64,000 nucleotides of DNA from Caprella mutica. Lineage: Eukaryota > Arthropoda > Malacostraca > Amphipoda > Caprellidae. The position numbers and the translations under genes were made by a program. Positions within the stretch are counted from its first letter, which is position 1. Every line of letters begins with the position of its first letter. The notes beneath the pieces are model-generated. The model worked only from the letters and a program-made list of their open reading frames with translations, ran no database searches and was not told the DNA's origin. Location of the stretch: NCBI GenBank assembly GCA_947561585.1, contig CANNZV010001174.1, forward strand, positions 143,501 through 207,500. Direction: 5' to 3'. Shown piece after piece: positions 36,004-48,844 of the stretch.

Positions 36004-38130
36004 GTCAGAGGAAAGAGTCACTGTGATGATGTACTATCAGAGAAAAGAGTCACTGTGATGATGTACTATCAGAGAAAATAGTCACTATGATGATGTACTA
36101 TCAGAGAAAAGAGTCACTGTGATGAGGTACTATCAGAAAAAAAGAGTCACTGTGATGATGTACTATTAGAGAAAAGAGTCACTGTGATGATGTACTATCA
36201 GAGGAAAGAGTCACTGTGATGATGTACTATCAGAGCAAAGAGTCACTGTGATGATGTACTATCAGAGCAAAGAATCACTGTGATGATGTACTATCAGAGC
36301 AAAGAGTCACTGTGATGATGTACAATCAGAGAAAAGAGTCACTGTGATGATGTACTATTAGAGAAAAGAGTCACTGTGATGATGCACTATCAGAGAAAAG
36401 AGTCACTGTGATGATGTACTATCAGAGAAAAGAGTCACTCTGAAAATGTACTATCAGAGAAAAGAGTCACTGTGATGATGTACTATCAGAGAAAAGAGTC
36501 ACTGTGATGATGTACTATCAGAGAAAAGAGTCACTGTGATGATGTACTATCAGAGAAAAGAGTCACTGTGATGATGTACTATCAGAGAAAAGAGTCACTG
36601 TGATGATGTACAATCAGAGAAAAGAGTCACTGTGATGATGTACAATCAGAGAAAAGAGTCGCTGTGATGATGTACTATCAGAGAAAAGAGTCACTGTGAT
36701 GATGTACTGTCAGAGAAAAGAGTCACTGTGATGATGTACTATCAGAGAAAAGAGTCACTGTGATGATGTACAATCAGAGAAAAGAGTCACTGTGATGATG
36801 TACTATTAGAGAAAAGAGTCACTGTGATGATGTACTATCAAAGAAAAGAGTCACTGTGATGATGTACTATTAGAGAAAAGAGTCACTGTGATGATGTACT
36901 ATCAGAGAAAAGAGTCACTGTGATGATGTACTATCAGAGAAAAGAGTCACTGTGATGATGTACTATCAGAAAAAAGAGTCACTGTGATGATGTACTATCA
37001 GAGAAAAGAGTCACTGTGATGATGTACTATCAGAAAAAAGAGTCACTGTGATGATGTACTATCAGAGAAAAGAGTCACTGTGGATGATGTACTATCAGAG
37101 AAAAGAGTCACTGTGATGATGTACTATCAGAGAAAAGAGTCACTGTGATGATGTACTAACAGAGAAAAGAGTCACTGTGACGATGTACTATCAGAGGAAA
37201 GAGGTCACTGTGATGATGTACTATCAGAGAAAAGAGTCACTGTGATGATGTACTATCAGAGAAAAGAGTCACTGTGATGATGTACTATCAGAGAAAAGAG
37301 TCACTGTGATGATGTACTATCAGAGAAAAGAGTCACTGTGATGATGTACTATCAAAGTGAAGAGTCACTGTGATGATGTACTATCAGAGAAAAGAGTCAC
37401 TGTGATGATGTACTATCAGAGAAAAGAGTCACTGTGATGATGTACTATCAGAGAAAAGAGTCACTGTGATGATGTACTATCAGAGAAAAGAGTCACTATG
37501 ATGATGTACTATCAGAGAAAAGAGTCACTGTGATGATGTACTATCAGAGAAAAGAGTCACTGTGATGATGTACTATCAGAGAAAAGAGTCAATGTGATGA
37601 TGTACTATCAGAGAAAAGAGTCACTATGATGATGTACTATCAGATATAAGAGTCACTGTGATGATGTACTACCAGAGAAAAGAGTCACTGTGATGATGTA
37701 CTATCAGAGAAAAGAGTCACTATGATGATGTACTATCAGAGAAGAGTGTCACTGTGATGATGTACTATCAGAGTGAAGAGTCACTGTGATGATGTACTAT
37801 CAGAGTGAAGAGTCCTGTGATGATGTACTATCAGAGAAAAGAGTCACTGTGATGATGTACTATCAGAGAAAAGAGTAACTGTGATGATGTACTATCAGAG
37901 AAAAGAGTCACTGTGATGATGTACTATCAGATAATAGAGTAACTGTGATGATGTACTATCAGAGAAAAGAGTAACTGTGATGATGTACTATCAGAGAAAA
38001 GTGTCACTGTGATGATGTACTATCAGAGAAAAGAGTAACTGTGATGATGTACTATCAGAGAAAAGTGTCACTGTGATGATGTACTATCAGAGAAAAGAGT
38101 CACTGTGATGATGTACTATCAGAGAAAAAA
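36004..38130. repeat. 32-bp satellite, locus A, about 66 copies
   Basis: Monomer CAGAGAAAAGAGTCACTGTG followed by ATGATGTACTAT. More diverged (AGAGTAACTG, GTGAAGAG, single-base indels) than locus B at 54.0-57.4 kb. Confidence 0.97.
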
Positions 38131-38484
38131 GTTTCTTTTAAGATGTTAATTACACAAATAACAGTTTTCTAATTTTCGATCATTTCCAAATTTTTCAAAA
38201 TTGTCATCGTGTACTCAGACCAATTTTTAAATATTCACAAGCATTATGATTAGTAAAGTTTCTTTTTAAAAATTTGAATAAAATAAAACTTATTATATTA
38301 AATTAACAGTATTCATTGTTTTCAAAATGTAAAGTTTATACATAGTTATAATTTATTAAATAGAAAATGTAAATAGAAAGATAACATTCAGGTGGAAAAG
38401 GGAAACTTAGTTTTGTTTATTGTATGAGAGAGTTTGACTTTCTTAATTAACTCAATAACATTATCCCTAATTACTAATTAATGA
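38131..38484. other. AT-rich spacer inside the foldback element
   Basis: Nothing recognised. Confidence 0.5.
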
Positions 38485-38636
38485 GTACTCTTTAGTACTC
38501 GTACTCTTTAGTACTCGTACTCTTTAGTACTCGTACTCTTTAGTACTCGTACTCTTTAGTACTCGTACTCTTTAGTACTCGTACTCTTTAGTACTCGTAC
38601 TCTTTAGTACTCGTACTCTTTAGTACTCGTACTCAA
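38485..38636. repeat. 16-bp minisatellite, about 9 copies
   Basis: Unit TACTCGTACTCTTTAG, almost invariant, suggesting recent expansion. Confidence 0.95.
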
Positions 38637-39361
38637 TATAGTTCAACAGTGTGTAGCTAAATATAATCAATATCGCATTACCATTAATTAATGTTACTCA
38701 CGTGTAGATAAGATTATATCAACACTCACTATTTATTTATATTATACAAATAATTAAGTTATTACTCTAAATAGATATTATTACAATATCATATCTTTGG
38801 TTATTAAAATGGTATATCATCAGTAATTACCTTTGCAGAATGCGGAAAGGTTGTTTTTTACCCGGCATTTATTTATTCATTTATCATCTTGTTATTCGTA
38901 TAACTGAAATTTTTTTAAACCTAATTGCCTGAAATTTTGTGGGACGATTGGTCGATGTCCAGGAACCATCTGATAGAATTTTGAGAGTGATTCGGTCAAA
39001 GGTCAAGGTCATTTATAACTCAAAAAGTATTGAACCAAATCGCATGAAATTTGGTGGGACGATTATTCATTATCCAGTTACCAGTTTATTAGATTTTGGG
39101 ATCGAACGGGTCAACGGTTGAGAGCAAGGTCATTTATATGCGGCGAAGAAGATATGCACTCTATCGAGTGCACGTAATCTAGTTACAATACTACAATGGC
39201 ATATCCTTACAATATCTAATAACAGAGAAGTAAACACTCAATGGCTATTTCCCAATTAATGTGTCAGTGTTACCATTGTTAACACCAGAGTTAACACACC
39301 ATTGTGTTAACTAAAGCAAATTAGGGTTAATTTGACCATTGGGTATATACAGTGTGTACTT

Positions 39362-39800
39362 GTCCTTCCCTGAGTAGTATACTTTAGATACAGTGACTGA
39401 TGGTCGTTTTATCTCTTCACTGTATAATGTAGATACAGTTATTCTAGCCCTTCACTGCATACTGTAGATACAGTTATTCTAACTCTTCACTGTATACTGT
39501 AGATACAGTTATTCTAGCCCTTCACTGTATACTGTAGATACAATTATTCTAACTCTTCACTGTATTCTGTAGATACAGTTATTCTACCCCTTCACTCTAT
39601 ACTGTAGATACAGTTATTCTCACTCTTCACTGTATACTGTAGATACAGTTATTCTAGCCCTTCACTGTATACTGTAGATACAGTTATTCTAGCCCTTCAC
39701 TGTATACTGTAGATACAGTTATTCTAACCCTTCACTGTATACTGTAGATACAGTTATTCTAACTCTTCACTGTATACTGTAGATACAGTAACTGATAGTT
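39362..39800. repeat. 35-bp minisatellite, about 12 copies
   Basis: Unit CTGTATACTGTAGATACAGT then TATTCTAGCCCTTCA. Each unit contains a hairpin-forming CTGTAT...ATACAG. Confidence 0.95.
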
Positions 39801-40415
39801 ACATTATCTCTTCAGTACGGTCTTCTTTAGAGCATTATATCCCTAAAGTATAGGCAGCGACGTTCCAACTTAGCTTATTAGCGAAATATTCCTATGTTAT
39901 TCGTACGGGGATAAAAATGAGGTTCATTCAAATCTGTACAGCTGACGATTTGCTCAATCTTGGAGAATTTTAATTCGATATTTGAATACCTAATAATATC
40001 TAACTGCATTCATTGCTGAGAAGTTTATTGAAATCAGTTTGAGAAATAAAAAAGTTCTCTGTGATTGTTTCGAGAGGATGTGCAGCGGTTTGCTCCAAAG
40101 AGACGAGCCAAAGCACCACACAACCACTCGAAGTGACAGACACTGAGCCACTGACGTGAAAACAACCACATAAGTACTTAAATAACTCCATTTTTTTTAT
40201 TTCATAACTAATTTCATTAACCTTCACAGCAATGAGTTCGGTTAGATATTAGGTTTACAAATATCGAATTAAAATTCTTCAAGATTAAGTAAATCGTCAG
40301 CTATACAGATGTGAATGAACCTCTTTTTTATCTCCGTACGAATAACATAGGAATATTTAACTGAAAAGAGCAATTGGAACTGTTTTGCCTTTGCTTTGGT
40401 GATCCATTGATGGTT
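39801..40415. other. Spacer between arrays
   Basis: 39880-40020 and 40230-40350 contain inverted similarities (ATAACATAGGAATATTT; GAGGTTCATTCA; TCGTCAGCTATACAGAT), so this is a ~470-bp inverted-repeat element, roughly 39882-40354. No coding. Confidence 0.55.
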
Positions 40416-40419
40416 CTGG

Positions 40420-43232
40420 ACACACGCTTCACAATATTGGACACACGTTACACAGTTCTGGACACACGCTACACAATATTGGATATACACACTGTACACT
40501 ATATTGTACACACCTATACGCAAACACTACACAATATTGGTCACACATACACTACACTATATGGACATACACACAGTATACAATATTGGACACACGCTAC
40601 ACAATATTGGACACACGCTACACAATATTGGACACACGCTACACAGTATTGGACACACGCTACACAATATTGGACACACGCTACACAGTATTGGACACAC
40701 GCTACACAATATTGGACACACGCTACACAATATTGGACACTCGCTACACAATATTGGACACTCGCTACACAATATTGGACACTCGCTACACAATATTGGA
40801 CACTCGCTACACAATATTAGACACACGCTACACAGTATTGGACACACGCTACACAGTATTGGACACACACTACACAATATTGGACACACACTACACAATA
40901 TTGGACACACGCTACACAATATTGGACACACACTACACAATATTAGACACATGCTACACAATATTGGACACACACTACACAATATTGGACACACGCTACA
41001 CAGTATTGGACACACACTACACAATATTGGACACACGCTACACAGTATTGGACACATGCTACACAGTATTGGACACACACTACACAATATTAGACACATG
41101 CTACACTATATTGGACACATGCTACACAATATTGGACACACACTACACAATATTAGACACATGCTACACTATATTGGACACACACTATACAATATTGGAC
41201 ACATGCTACACTATATTGGACACATGCTACACTATATTGGAAACACTACACTATATTGGACACATGCTACACTATATTGGACACACACTACACAATATTA
41301 GACACATGCTACACAATATTAGACACATGCTACACTATATTGGACACACACTACACAATATTGGACACATGCTACACTATATTGGACACATGCTACACTA
41401 TATTGGACACATGCTACACTATATTGGACACACACTACACAATATTGGACACATGCTACACTATATTGGACACATGCTACACAATATTGGACACATGCTA
41501 CACTATATTGGACACATGCTACACAATATTAGACACATGCTACACAGTATTGGACACACACTACACAATATTAGACACATGCTACACTATATTGGACACA
41601 TGCTACACTATATTGGACACACACTACACTATATTGGACACATGCTACACTATATTGGACACACACTACACAATATTAGACACATGCTACACTATATTGG
41701 ACACATGCTACACTATATTGGACACACACTACACTATATTGGACACATGCTACACTATATTGGACACACACTACACAATATTAGACACATGCTACACTAT
41801 ATTGGACACATGCTACACTATATTGGACACACACTACACTATATTGGACACATGCTACACTATATTGGACACACACTACACTATATTGGACACATGCTAC
41901 ACTATATTGGACACACACTACACAATATTAGACACATGCTACACTATATTGGACACATGCTACACTATATTGGACACACACTACACAATATTAGACACAT
42001 GCTACACTATATTGGACACATGCTACACTATATTGGACACACACTACACTATATTGGACACATGCTACACTATATTGGACACACACTACACTATATTGGA
42101 CACATGCTACACTATATTGGACACATGCTACACTATATTGGACACACACTACACTATATTGGACACATGCTACACAGTATTGGACACACACTACACAATA
42201 TTAGACACATGCTACACTATATTGGACACATGCTACACTATATTGGACACACACTACACTATATTGGACACATGCTACACTATATTGGACACACACTACA
42301 CAATATTGGACACATGCTACACTATATTGGACACATGCTACACTATATTGGACACATGCTACACTATATTGGACACACACTACACAATATTAGACACATG
42401 CTACACAGTATTGGACACACACTACACAATATTGGACACATGCTACACTATATTGGACACATGCTACACTATATTGGACACACACTACACTATATTGGAC
42501 ACATGCTACACTATATTGGACACACACTACACAATATTAGACACATGCTACACTATATTGGACACATGCTACACTATATTGGACACATGCTACACTATAT
42601 TGGACACACACTACACAATATTAGACACATGCTACACAGTATTGGACACACACTACACAATATTGGACACATGCTACACTATATTGGACACATGCTACAC
42701 TATATTGGACACACACTACACTATATTGGACACATGCTACACTATATTGGACACACACTACACAATATTAGACACATGCTACACTATATTGGACACATGC
42801 TACACTATATTGGACACATGCTACACTATATTGAACACATGCTACACTATATTGGACACATGCTACACTATATTGGACACACACTACACAATATTGGACA
42901 CATGCTACACAATATTGGACACATGCTACACTATATTGGACACATGCTACACTATATTGGACACATGCTACACTATATTGGACACATGCTACACAGTATT
43001 GGACACACACTACACAATATTGGACTCATGCTACACTATATTGGACACATGCTACACTATATTGGACACATGCTACACAGTATTGGACACACACTACACA
43101 ATATTGGACACATGCTACACAGTATTGGACACACACTACACAATATTAGACACATGCTACACAGTATTGGACACACACTACACAATATTGGACACACGCT
43201 ACACAATATTGGACACACGCTACACTATATAT
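40420..43232. repeat. 21-bp satellite, about 134 copies
   Basis: Unit ACACACGCTACACAATATTG G with ATGCTACACTATATTGG variants. All three plus-strand frames stay open for hundreds of codons because 21 is a multiple of three and the unit lacks stops; these frames are artefacts. A 231-bp higher-order repeat (11 units) is visible at 42173, 42404 and 42635. Confidence 0.97.
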
Positions 43233-43454
43233 GGACACAGCAACTTTTATCACGGTTCAAATCAATAATTTTTTTTTTCGTGAACGTTCTATATTTTTTA
43301 ATGTTGTGCACAGGAGAGAAAGAGATGCTGAATAATATTGACAGATAAGTGTTTTATGGCGAGATAATAGAGCAGCAACGTATATCTTATAGAGAATTAG
43401 GGAACAACAAAGGAAACAGAATATCTGTGACTAACGTGAAGAACTGGCATGTAC

Positions 43455-43656
43455 TGGAGTACGAGTACTATTGAGTACTCGGTACTGTAAAATACTCGTA
43501 CTCTATAGTACGAGTATTGTACTGTATTCGTACTATAGAGTATAGTACTACAGAGTACAGTACTATAGAGTATAGTACTACAGAGTACAAGTACTATAGA
43601 GTATAGTACTACAGAGTACAGTACTATAGAGTATAGTACTACAGAGTATCAAACAC
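43455..43656. repeat. 30-bp GTAC-rich palindromic minisatellite, about 5 copies
   Basis: Unit AGTACTATAGAGTATAGTAC then TACAGAGTAC; strongly self-complementary. Confidence 0.85.
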
Positions 43657-43667
43657 TGTTAAACAGA

Positions 43668-44648
43668 CAATGTTTAACAGTGTCTTTTCACTAGTACTAG
43701 TGTTTTCACTAGTAATGGTGTTTTCAATAGTACTGGTCTTTTCACTAGTACTGGTATTTTCACTAGTACTGGTCTTTTCACTAGTACTGGTCTTTTCACT
43801 AGTACTCTTTTCACTAGTACTGGTATTTTCACTAGTACTGGTATTTTCACTAGTACTGGTATTTTCACTAGTACTGGTATTTTCACTAGTACTGGTATTT
43901 TCACTAGTACTGGTATTTTCACTAGTACTGGTCTTTTCACTAGTACTCTTTTCACTAGTACTCTTTTCACTAGTACTGGTCTTTTCACTAGTACTGGTCT
44001 TTTCACTAGTACTCTTTTCACTAGTACTGGTCTTTTCACTAGTACTGTTCTTTTCACTAGTTCTGGTCTTTTCACTAGTACTAGTATTTTCACTAGTACT
44101 AGTGTTTTCACTAGTACTGGTCTTTTCACTAGTACTGGTCTTTTCACTAGTACTCTTTTCACTAGTACTGGTCTTTTCACTAGTACTGGTCTTTTCACTA
44201 GTACTCTTTTCACTAGTACTGGTCTTTTCACTAGTACTGTTCTTTTCACTAGTTCTGGTCTTTTCACTAGTACTAGTATTTTCACTAGTACTAGTGTTTT
44301 CACTAGTACTGGTCTTTTCACTAGTACTGGTCTTTTCACTAGTACTGGTCTTTTCACTAGTACTGGTCTTTTCACTAGTACTGGTCTTTTCACTAGTACT
44401 GGTGTTTTCACTAGTACTGGTCTTTTCACTAGTACTGGTGTTTTCACTAGTACTGGTCTTTTCACTAGTACTGGTGTTTTCACTAGTACTGGTCTTTTCA
44501 CTAGTACTGGTGTTTTCACTAGTACTGGTCTTTTCACTAGTACTGGTCTTTTCACTAGTACTAGTGTTTTCACTAGTACTGGTCTTTTCACTAGTACTGG
44601 TCTTTTCACTAGTACTGGTCTTTTCACTAGTACTAGTGTTTTCACTCG
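43668..44648. repeat. 18-bp satellite, about 54 copies
   Basis: Unit TTTTCACTAGTACTGGTC (ACTAGT palindrome in each). Open on both strands (VFSLVL and VKRPVL repeats), which is an artefact of period. A ~192-bp block is duplicated (diagnostic CTGTTC variants at 44045 and 44237). Confidence 0.97.
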
Positions 44649-44737
44649 TGTGTCCACACTCTGACGGTAGTCAAAGTAATGTTTTTTTAGACTCTATTTT
44701 GTAGTTAGAGCATGACTGGTGAGAACTACAAACGACA

Positions 44738-45372
44738 CCGACTGTGATGTGTACCTTGAGTGATGTGTACTGTGATGTGTACCTTGAGTGATGTGTACCT
44801 TGAGTGATGTGTAATGTGAGTGATGTGTACCTTGAGTGATGTGTACTGTGATGTGTCTTGTGATGTGTACCTTGAGTGATGTGTACTGTGATGTGTACTG
44901 TGAGTGATGTGTACTGTGAGTGATGTGTACCTTGAGTGATGTGTACTGTGATGTGTACCTTGAGTGATGTGTACTGTGATGTGTACTGTGATGTGTACCT
45001 TGAGTGATGTGTACTGTGATGTGTACCTTGAGTGATGTGTACTGTGATGTGAACCATGAGTGATGTGTACCATGAGTGATGTGTACTGTGATGTGTACCT
45101 TGAGTGATGTGTACCTTGAGTGATGTTTACCTTGAGTGATGTGTACTGTGATGTGTACCTTGAGTGATGTGTACCTTGAGTGATGTGTACCTTGAGTGAT
45201 GTGTACCTTGAGTGATGTGTACCTTGAGTGATGTGTACCTTGAGTGATGTGTACCATGAGTGATGTGTACTGTGATGTGTACCTTGAGTGATGTGTACTG
45301 TGATGTGTACCTTGAGTGATGTGTACCTTGAGTGATGTGTACCTTGAGTGATGTGTACCATCAGTGATGTGT
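44738..45372. repeat. Mixed 16-bp/12-bp minisatellite
   Basis: Alternating GATGTGTACCTTGAGT (16) and GATGTGTACTGT (12) units. Long HHSRYTSLKV-type frames on the minus strand are spurious. Confidence 0.95.
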
Positions 45373-46283
45373 ATTACGTTATTTGTATACAATTCTTTCT
45401 TATTTTTTAGCTAGTCATTTCCTTTTCAAATATATACCATTTTTTGTTTGAATTTTAGATTTGTTCCAATATAAATTATTAATATATATCGCTTGTTTGC
45501 GACAACACTTTCATAACTACAAAAAAGCTATTTTTCAGGAGAGGCAATTTACATTTAATGGTATATCGTTAGGACATTTAGCCTCTCTAGCGGTACATTT
45601 TCGAGCTATATAATTATGAGACTTTTAACAAACTAATTAGTGTTTTATGATTTACATGTCTATATGGATAAATTGAAAATACATGTTTTTGTGTTTATGA
45701 CGTTATTCCTGCGAACAAGCTATTTCTGCTACTGTTAAATCTACAATCTACGTTTGTATCTTATCTAATTATAGTGTTTTCCACTGTTAGATATGTAGAT
45801 ATATCTAGGATAAGATCTGAGCTATCGGACGGTTCCACATTTCCGGAAAAATATATATAATATAATAAAAATAAATGATTATTAATATGAATTATTTTTC
45901 TTATATGATCGAAAATCCAGCATTTGTTATATAATTATAGAGGATATTTATAGTGAAATTAATCATTTCTTTAACAGTTTGGTGAAAAAAGTTGTACAAT
46001 AATTCATAATTAAAGGAAAATATTTCCCATACTGTAATTTTTAATCCAGTTTTTATAGGTATAAGATTTTCCATCATTTTATTTGAATACCAATTTAAAA
46101 TGAATTAAAAAACTCTTTTCGATCCATAAAACTTTAATACATTTTTATATTTTATTAAATAATGGTATCTTATAACTATGCGCTGTTTATTATTTTTATT
46201 TGTCAATCTTTATTTTCCATATTTAGTATATAAATAATTGAAACTTTATTTCTAAATCAAAGTTTAGAATGTTCATCATTATA
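45373..46283. other. AT-rich spacer with a partial MITE
   Basis: 45806-45918 carries a GGGTAAGTT-family element (AGGATAAGATCTGAGCTATC at left; CTTATATGATCGAAAAT at right, truncated). Nothing else recognised. Confidence 0.5.
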
Positions 46284-46712
46284 GTTATTTGCAACCAGTA
46301 TAATATGTATTATTTACATTATATATTATTCTATTAATTACAACCAGTATAATATTATTTACATTATATTATTTACATTATATATTATTCTATTAATTAC
46401 AACCAGTATAATATTATTTACATTATATTATTTACATTATATATTATTATATTAATTACAACCAGTATAATATTATTTACATTATATTATTTACATTATA
46501 TATTATTCTATTAATTACAACCAGTATAATATTATTTACATTATATTATTTACATTATATATTATTCTATTAATTACAACCAGTATAATATTATTTACAT
46601 TATATTATTTACATTATATATTATTCTATTAATTACAACCAGTATAATATTATTTACATTATATTATTTACATTATATATTATTATATTAATTACAACCA
46701 GTATTATACTAT
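46284..46712. repeat. 59-bp AT-rich minisatellite, about 7 copies
   Basis: Unit begins ACAACCAGTATAATATTATT and ends ATTATTCTATTAATT; period 59 measured between CAACC at 46341, 46400 and 46459. Confidence 0.95.
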
Positions 46713-46835
46713 TCACAATAGTAACTCTTTATAACATGATGCCTTTTTAGATCAATTTTTTACAGTATGTTTCATAGGTGTTATTTTAGAATATACTTAT
46801 ATGATAAATACATCAAAGATGTTATATAAGTTATA

Positions 46836-47148
46836 CAGGGTAACGACTCAATTACCAACTGCTTAGGGCCCGGTCACACGAGCGTTTTTACAGCGTTTTG
46901 AACGCTCCAAAAACGTCGTGTACCATGGATACATATGAAATGAGTTTAACAATAATTTCTCAGAGTCAAAAACGTTGTGCAAAAACGATCGTGTGACCAG
47001 GCCCTTACAGTTACCGTAAAGTGAGTGTTACGTCATGATAGGTTGAGTAAAATTTTCAACATTCAGATTGGCTAATGACTTACGTTAATGCCCCTTGTAC
47101 GGTAACTGTGAGCATACGGTAATTGAGTAGTTACCCTATTAAATGTTA
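46836..47148. mobile_element. Inverted-repeat element with AGGGTAACTACTCAATTACC ends, host of a nested MITE
   Basis: Left end CAGGGTAACGACTCAATTAC at 46838; right end GTAATTGAGTAGTTACCCTA ending at about 47140. The element at 46863-47007 has inserted in its left part. The right end has been tandemly triplicated (47091-47270). Confidence 0.7.
46863..47007. mobile_element. MITE with GGGCCCGGTCACACGA ends and TTA target duplication (PIF/Harbinger-like)
   Basis: TTAGGGCCCGGTCACACGAG at left, TCGTGTGACCAGGCCCTTA at right. The flanking TTA on both sides fits the 3-bp TWA preference of PIF/Harbinger-type elements. Central ACCATGGATACATATGAAAT may be a degenerate copy of the palindromic module. Confidence 0.75.
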
Positions 47149-47270
47149 ACGCCCCTTGTACGGTAACTGTGAGCATACGGTAATTGAGTAGTTACCCTAT
47201 TAAATGTTAACGCCCCTTGTACGGTAACTGTGAGCATACGGTAATTGAGTAGTTACCCTATTACATGTTG
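47091..47270. repeat. 61-bp tandem triplication of a transposon end
   Basis: CCCCTTGTACGGTAACTGTG starts at 47091, 47152 and 47213; each unit ends with the AGTTACCCTA terminus of the 46836 element. Confidence 0.9.
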
Positions 47271-47380
47271 ACTATAGCTACCAATAGTTATTTAAAAAGA
47301 TAGCCAATGCAAAGAGACAGCGCCATCACACGGACAGTCATTGCATCAAGTGACTGTGTGCTCTTTGGATTATTCTATTT

Positions 47381-48300
47381 TAGGGTAAGTTTTGAGTTAT
47401 CGGACGGTTTTTCATCATCGATCATATAAAATAAGTCTATAATAATTGTAATATGAATATTTCCCATTTGACGACCCCCTCCAAATTTAATTCAAATTAA
47501 TTTTTTTATATGTATTTTTGTCCATAGAATCCGAAAATCGAAACTGTTTTTTTGTAGAAACTAAAAGTTTTTGAGATATGAGGGTTTAAAGTTATTTATT
47601 TCCTATGTATTACTGAAGGATTGAGAACTTTGAAAAAACTCGTATTTTCACGCTTTTTAACCAATTTTGGTCAAAGATAGCCGTAATGTAGTTTGTTGTA
47701 TCTGCTAGTTTATTGTTCTGCACACTTCATGATTGTTTAATGACCTGGCAGGGGGGTATGGGGGGCGACACGCCCCCCATTACACATACATCAGCATTGA
47801 AGTAATAAATTGAAAATATCACGGAAACTGGAAATTTATTTTAATCTATGTATTTCGGGGGGCGTGCCGCCCCCCCGAGCCCCCCTGGCAGGTCACTAAT
47901 AAATCATTAAGTGTGTAGTACAACAAACAAGTGGATACAATAAACTACATTACAGTTTCATGTAAAACTAAATCTATATTGTTTAAGTAATTTCAATGAG
48001 AACACGAGTTTTTTCAAAGTTCTCAATCCTTCAGTAATACATAGGAAATAAATAACTTTAAACCCTCATATCTCAAAAACTATTAGTTTCTACAAAAAAC
48101 GGTTTTGATTTTCGGATTCTGTGGACAAAAATACATATAAAAAAATAATTTAAGTTAAATCTGGTGGGGGTCGTGAAATTGGAAAGACCCTGTAATTTAA
48201 AAATCAGTGGAACCAATTACAATAACGAGTTGAATTATGATTATATATTTTTCACATGCTCGAAAATGTGGAACTGTCCAATAACTCGGAACTTACCCTA
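47381..48300. mobile_element. GGGTAAGTT-family MITE interrupted by a second foldback element
   Basis: TAGGGTAAGTTTTGAGTTAT at 47381 and CTCGGAACTTACCCTA ending at 48300 are the two ends; the 728 bp at 47459-48186 is a separate insertion. Confidence 0.8.
47459..48186. mobile_element. 728-bp foldback element nested in a MITE
   Basis: Arms of ~185 bp: TTTCCCATTTGACGACCCCC, TCCGAAAATC, TATGAGGGTTTAAAGTTATT on the left all recur inverted on the right (ATCTGGTGGGGGTCGTGAAA end). The centre holds two opposed copies of the GC-hairpin repeat (47690-47790 reverse, 47860-47975 forward). Confidence 0.85.
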
Positions 48301-48678
48301 CATATGGTGATATCCTTTTTTAGAATAATTAACTGCGATGAAATCAAGAAGTTGTGAAATATCTTTGATAAATGTCTTTGACTTGCAATCGATCTCGCAG
48401 TTCAATATTGACTATAAATAGTGGTTTGTGTTTATACATATAATCAATGATTATTATCTATTTTCTAACAAATTGTCATAAAATATATTTACTATTGAAA
48501 CTTAAAACAAGTCTTTGAATAATAAATTTTACTTTGGTAGCAGAATTTATTTATTTATTATTCGATGTCAATCAATTATTAAATTATTCTATTCATATTA
48601 TTCATCTTTTTATAGATATGGTAAAGTATCAATTGTCAGGTGTGTATTAAATATATGATGTAAATATCAATAGGTAAT
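48301..48678. other. AT-rich spacer
   Basis: Nothing recognised. Confidence 0.5.
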
Positions 48679-48844
48679 TAGGGTAAGTTACGAATTATCG
48701 GTCAGTACTACATCTTCGGTCATATAAAAAAAATATAAAAATTGTTATGATTACACAGTGCTATCTAATAATAACAATTTTTATATTGTTTTTTCTTATA
48801 TGACCGTAGATGTAGTACTGACCGATAATTCGTAACTTGCCCTA
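48679..48844. mobile_element. MITE, GGGTAAGTT family
   Basis: TAGGGTAAGTTACGAATTAT and ATAATTCGTAACTTGCCCTA ends; the core ACAATTTTTATATTG with CACAGTGCTATC is shared with 12005-12173. Confidence 0.9.

Larger units (their letters stand above)
35724..39192. mobile_element. Large foldback/inverted-repeat element carrying a satellite core
   Basis: Left arm 35724-35990 and right arm 38925-39192 are inverted copies: ACTAGATGACGGGTACTCG.AGAG.GCA at the left tip mirrors TGCACTCTATCGAGTGCACG..ATCTAGT at the right. Both continue through GCCGC.TATAAATGACCTTG, TCTAATAAACTGGT and TGACCTTGACCTTTGA. Each arm also has an internal direct repeat (TGGTTCCTGGACA). Between the arms lie the 32-bp satellite (36004-38130) and a 16-bp array (38485-38636). 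The two short reading frames in the arms are homologous by-products. No transposase seen. Confidence 0.75.

Noticed and set aside
36004..38130. CRISPR array (regular 32-bp period)
   Set aside because: Repeats are contiguous with no unique spacers and the context is an animal genome.
40374..43348. Very long reading frames (up to 920 codons) in the 21-bp array
   Set aside because: They are heptad by-products of a stop-free 21-bp tandem repeat, open in several frames and both strands; no non-repetitive protein sequence is attached.
43670..45392. Long frames of VFSLVL, VKRPVL and HHSRYTSLKV repeats
   Set aside because: Artefacts of 18-bp and 16/12-bp minisatellites.
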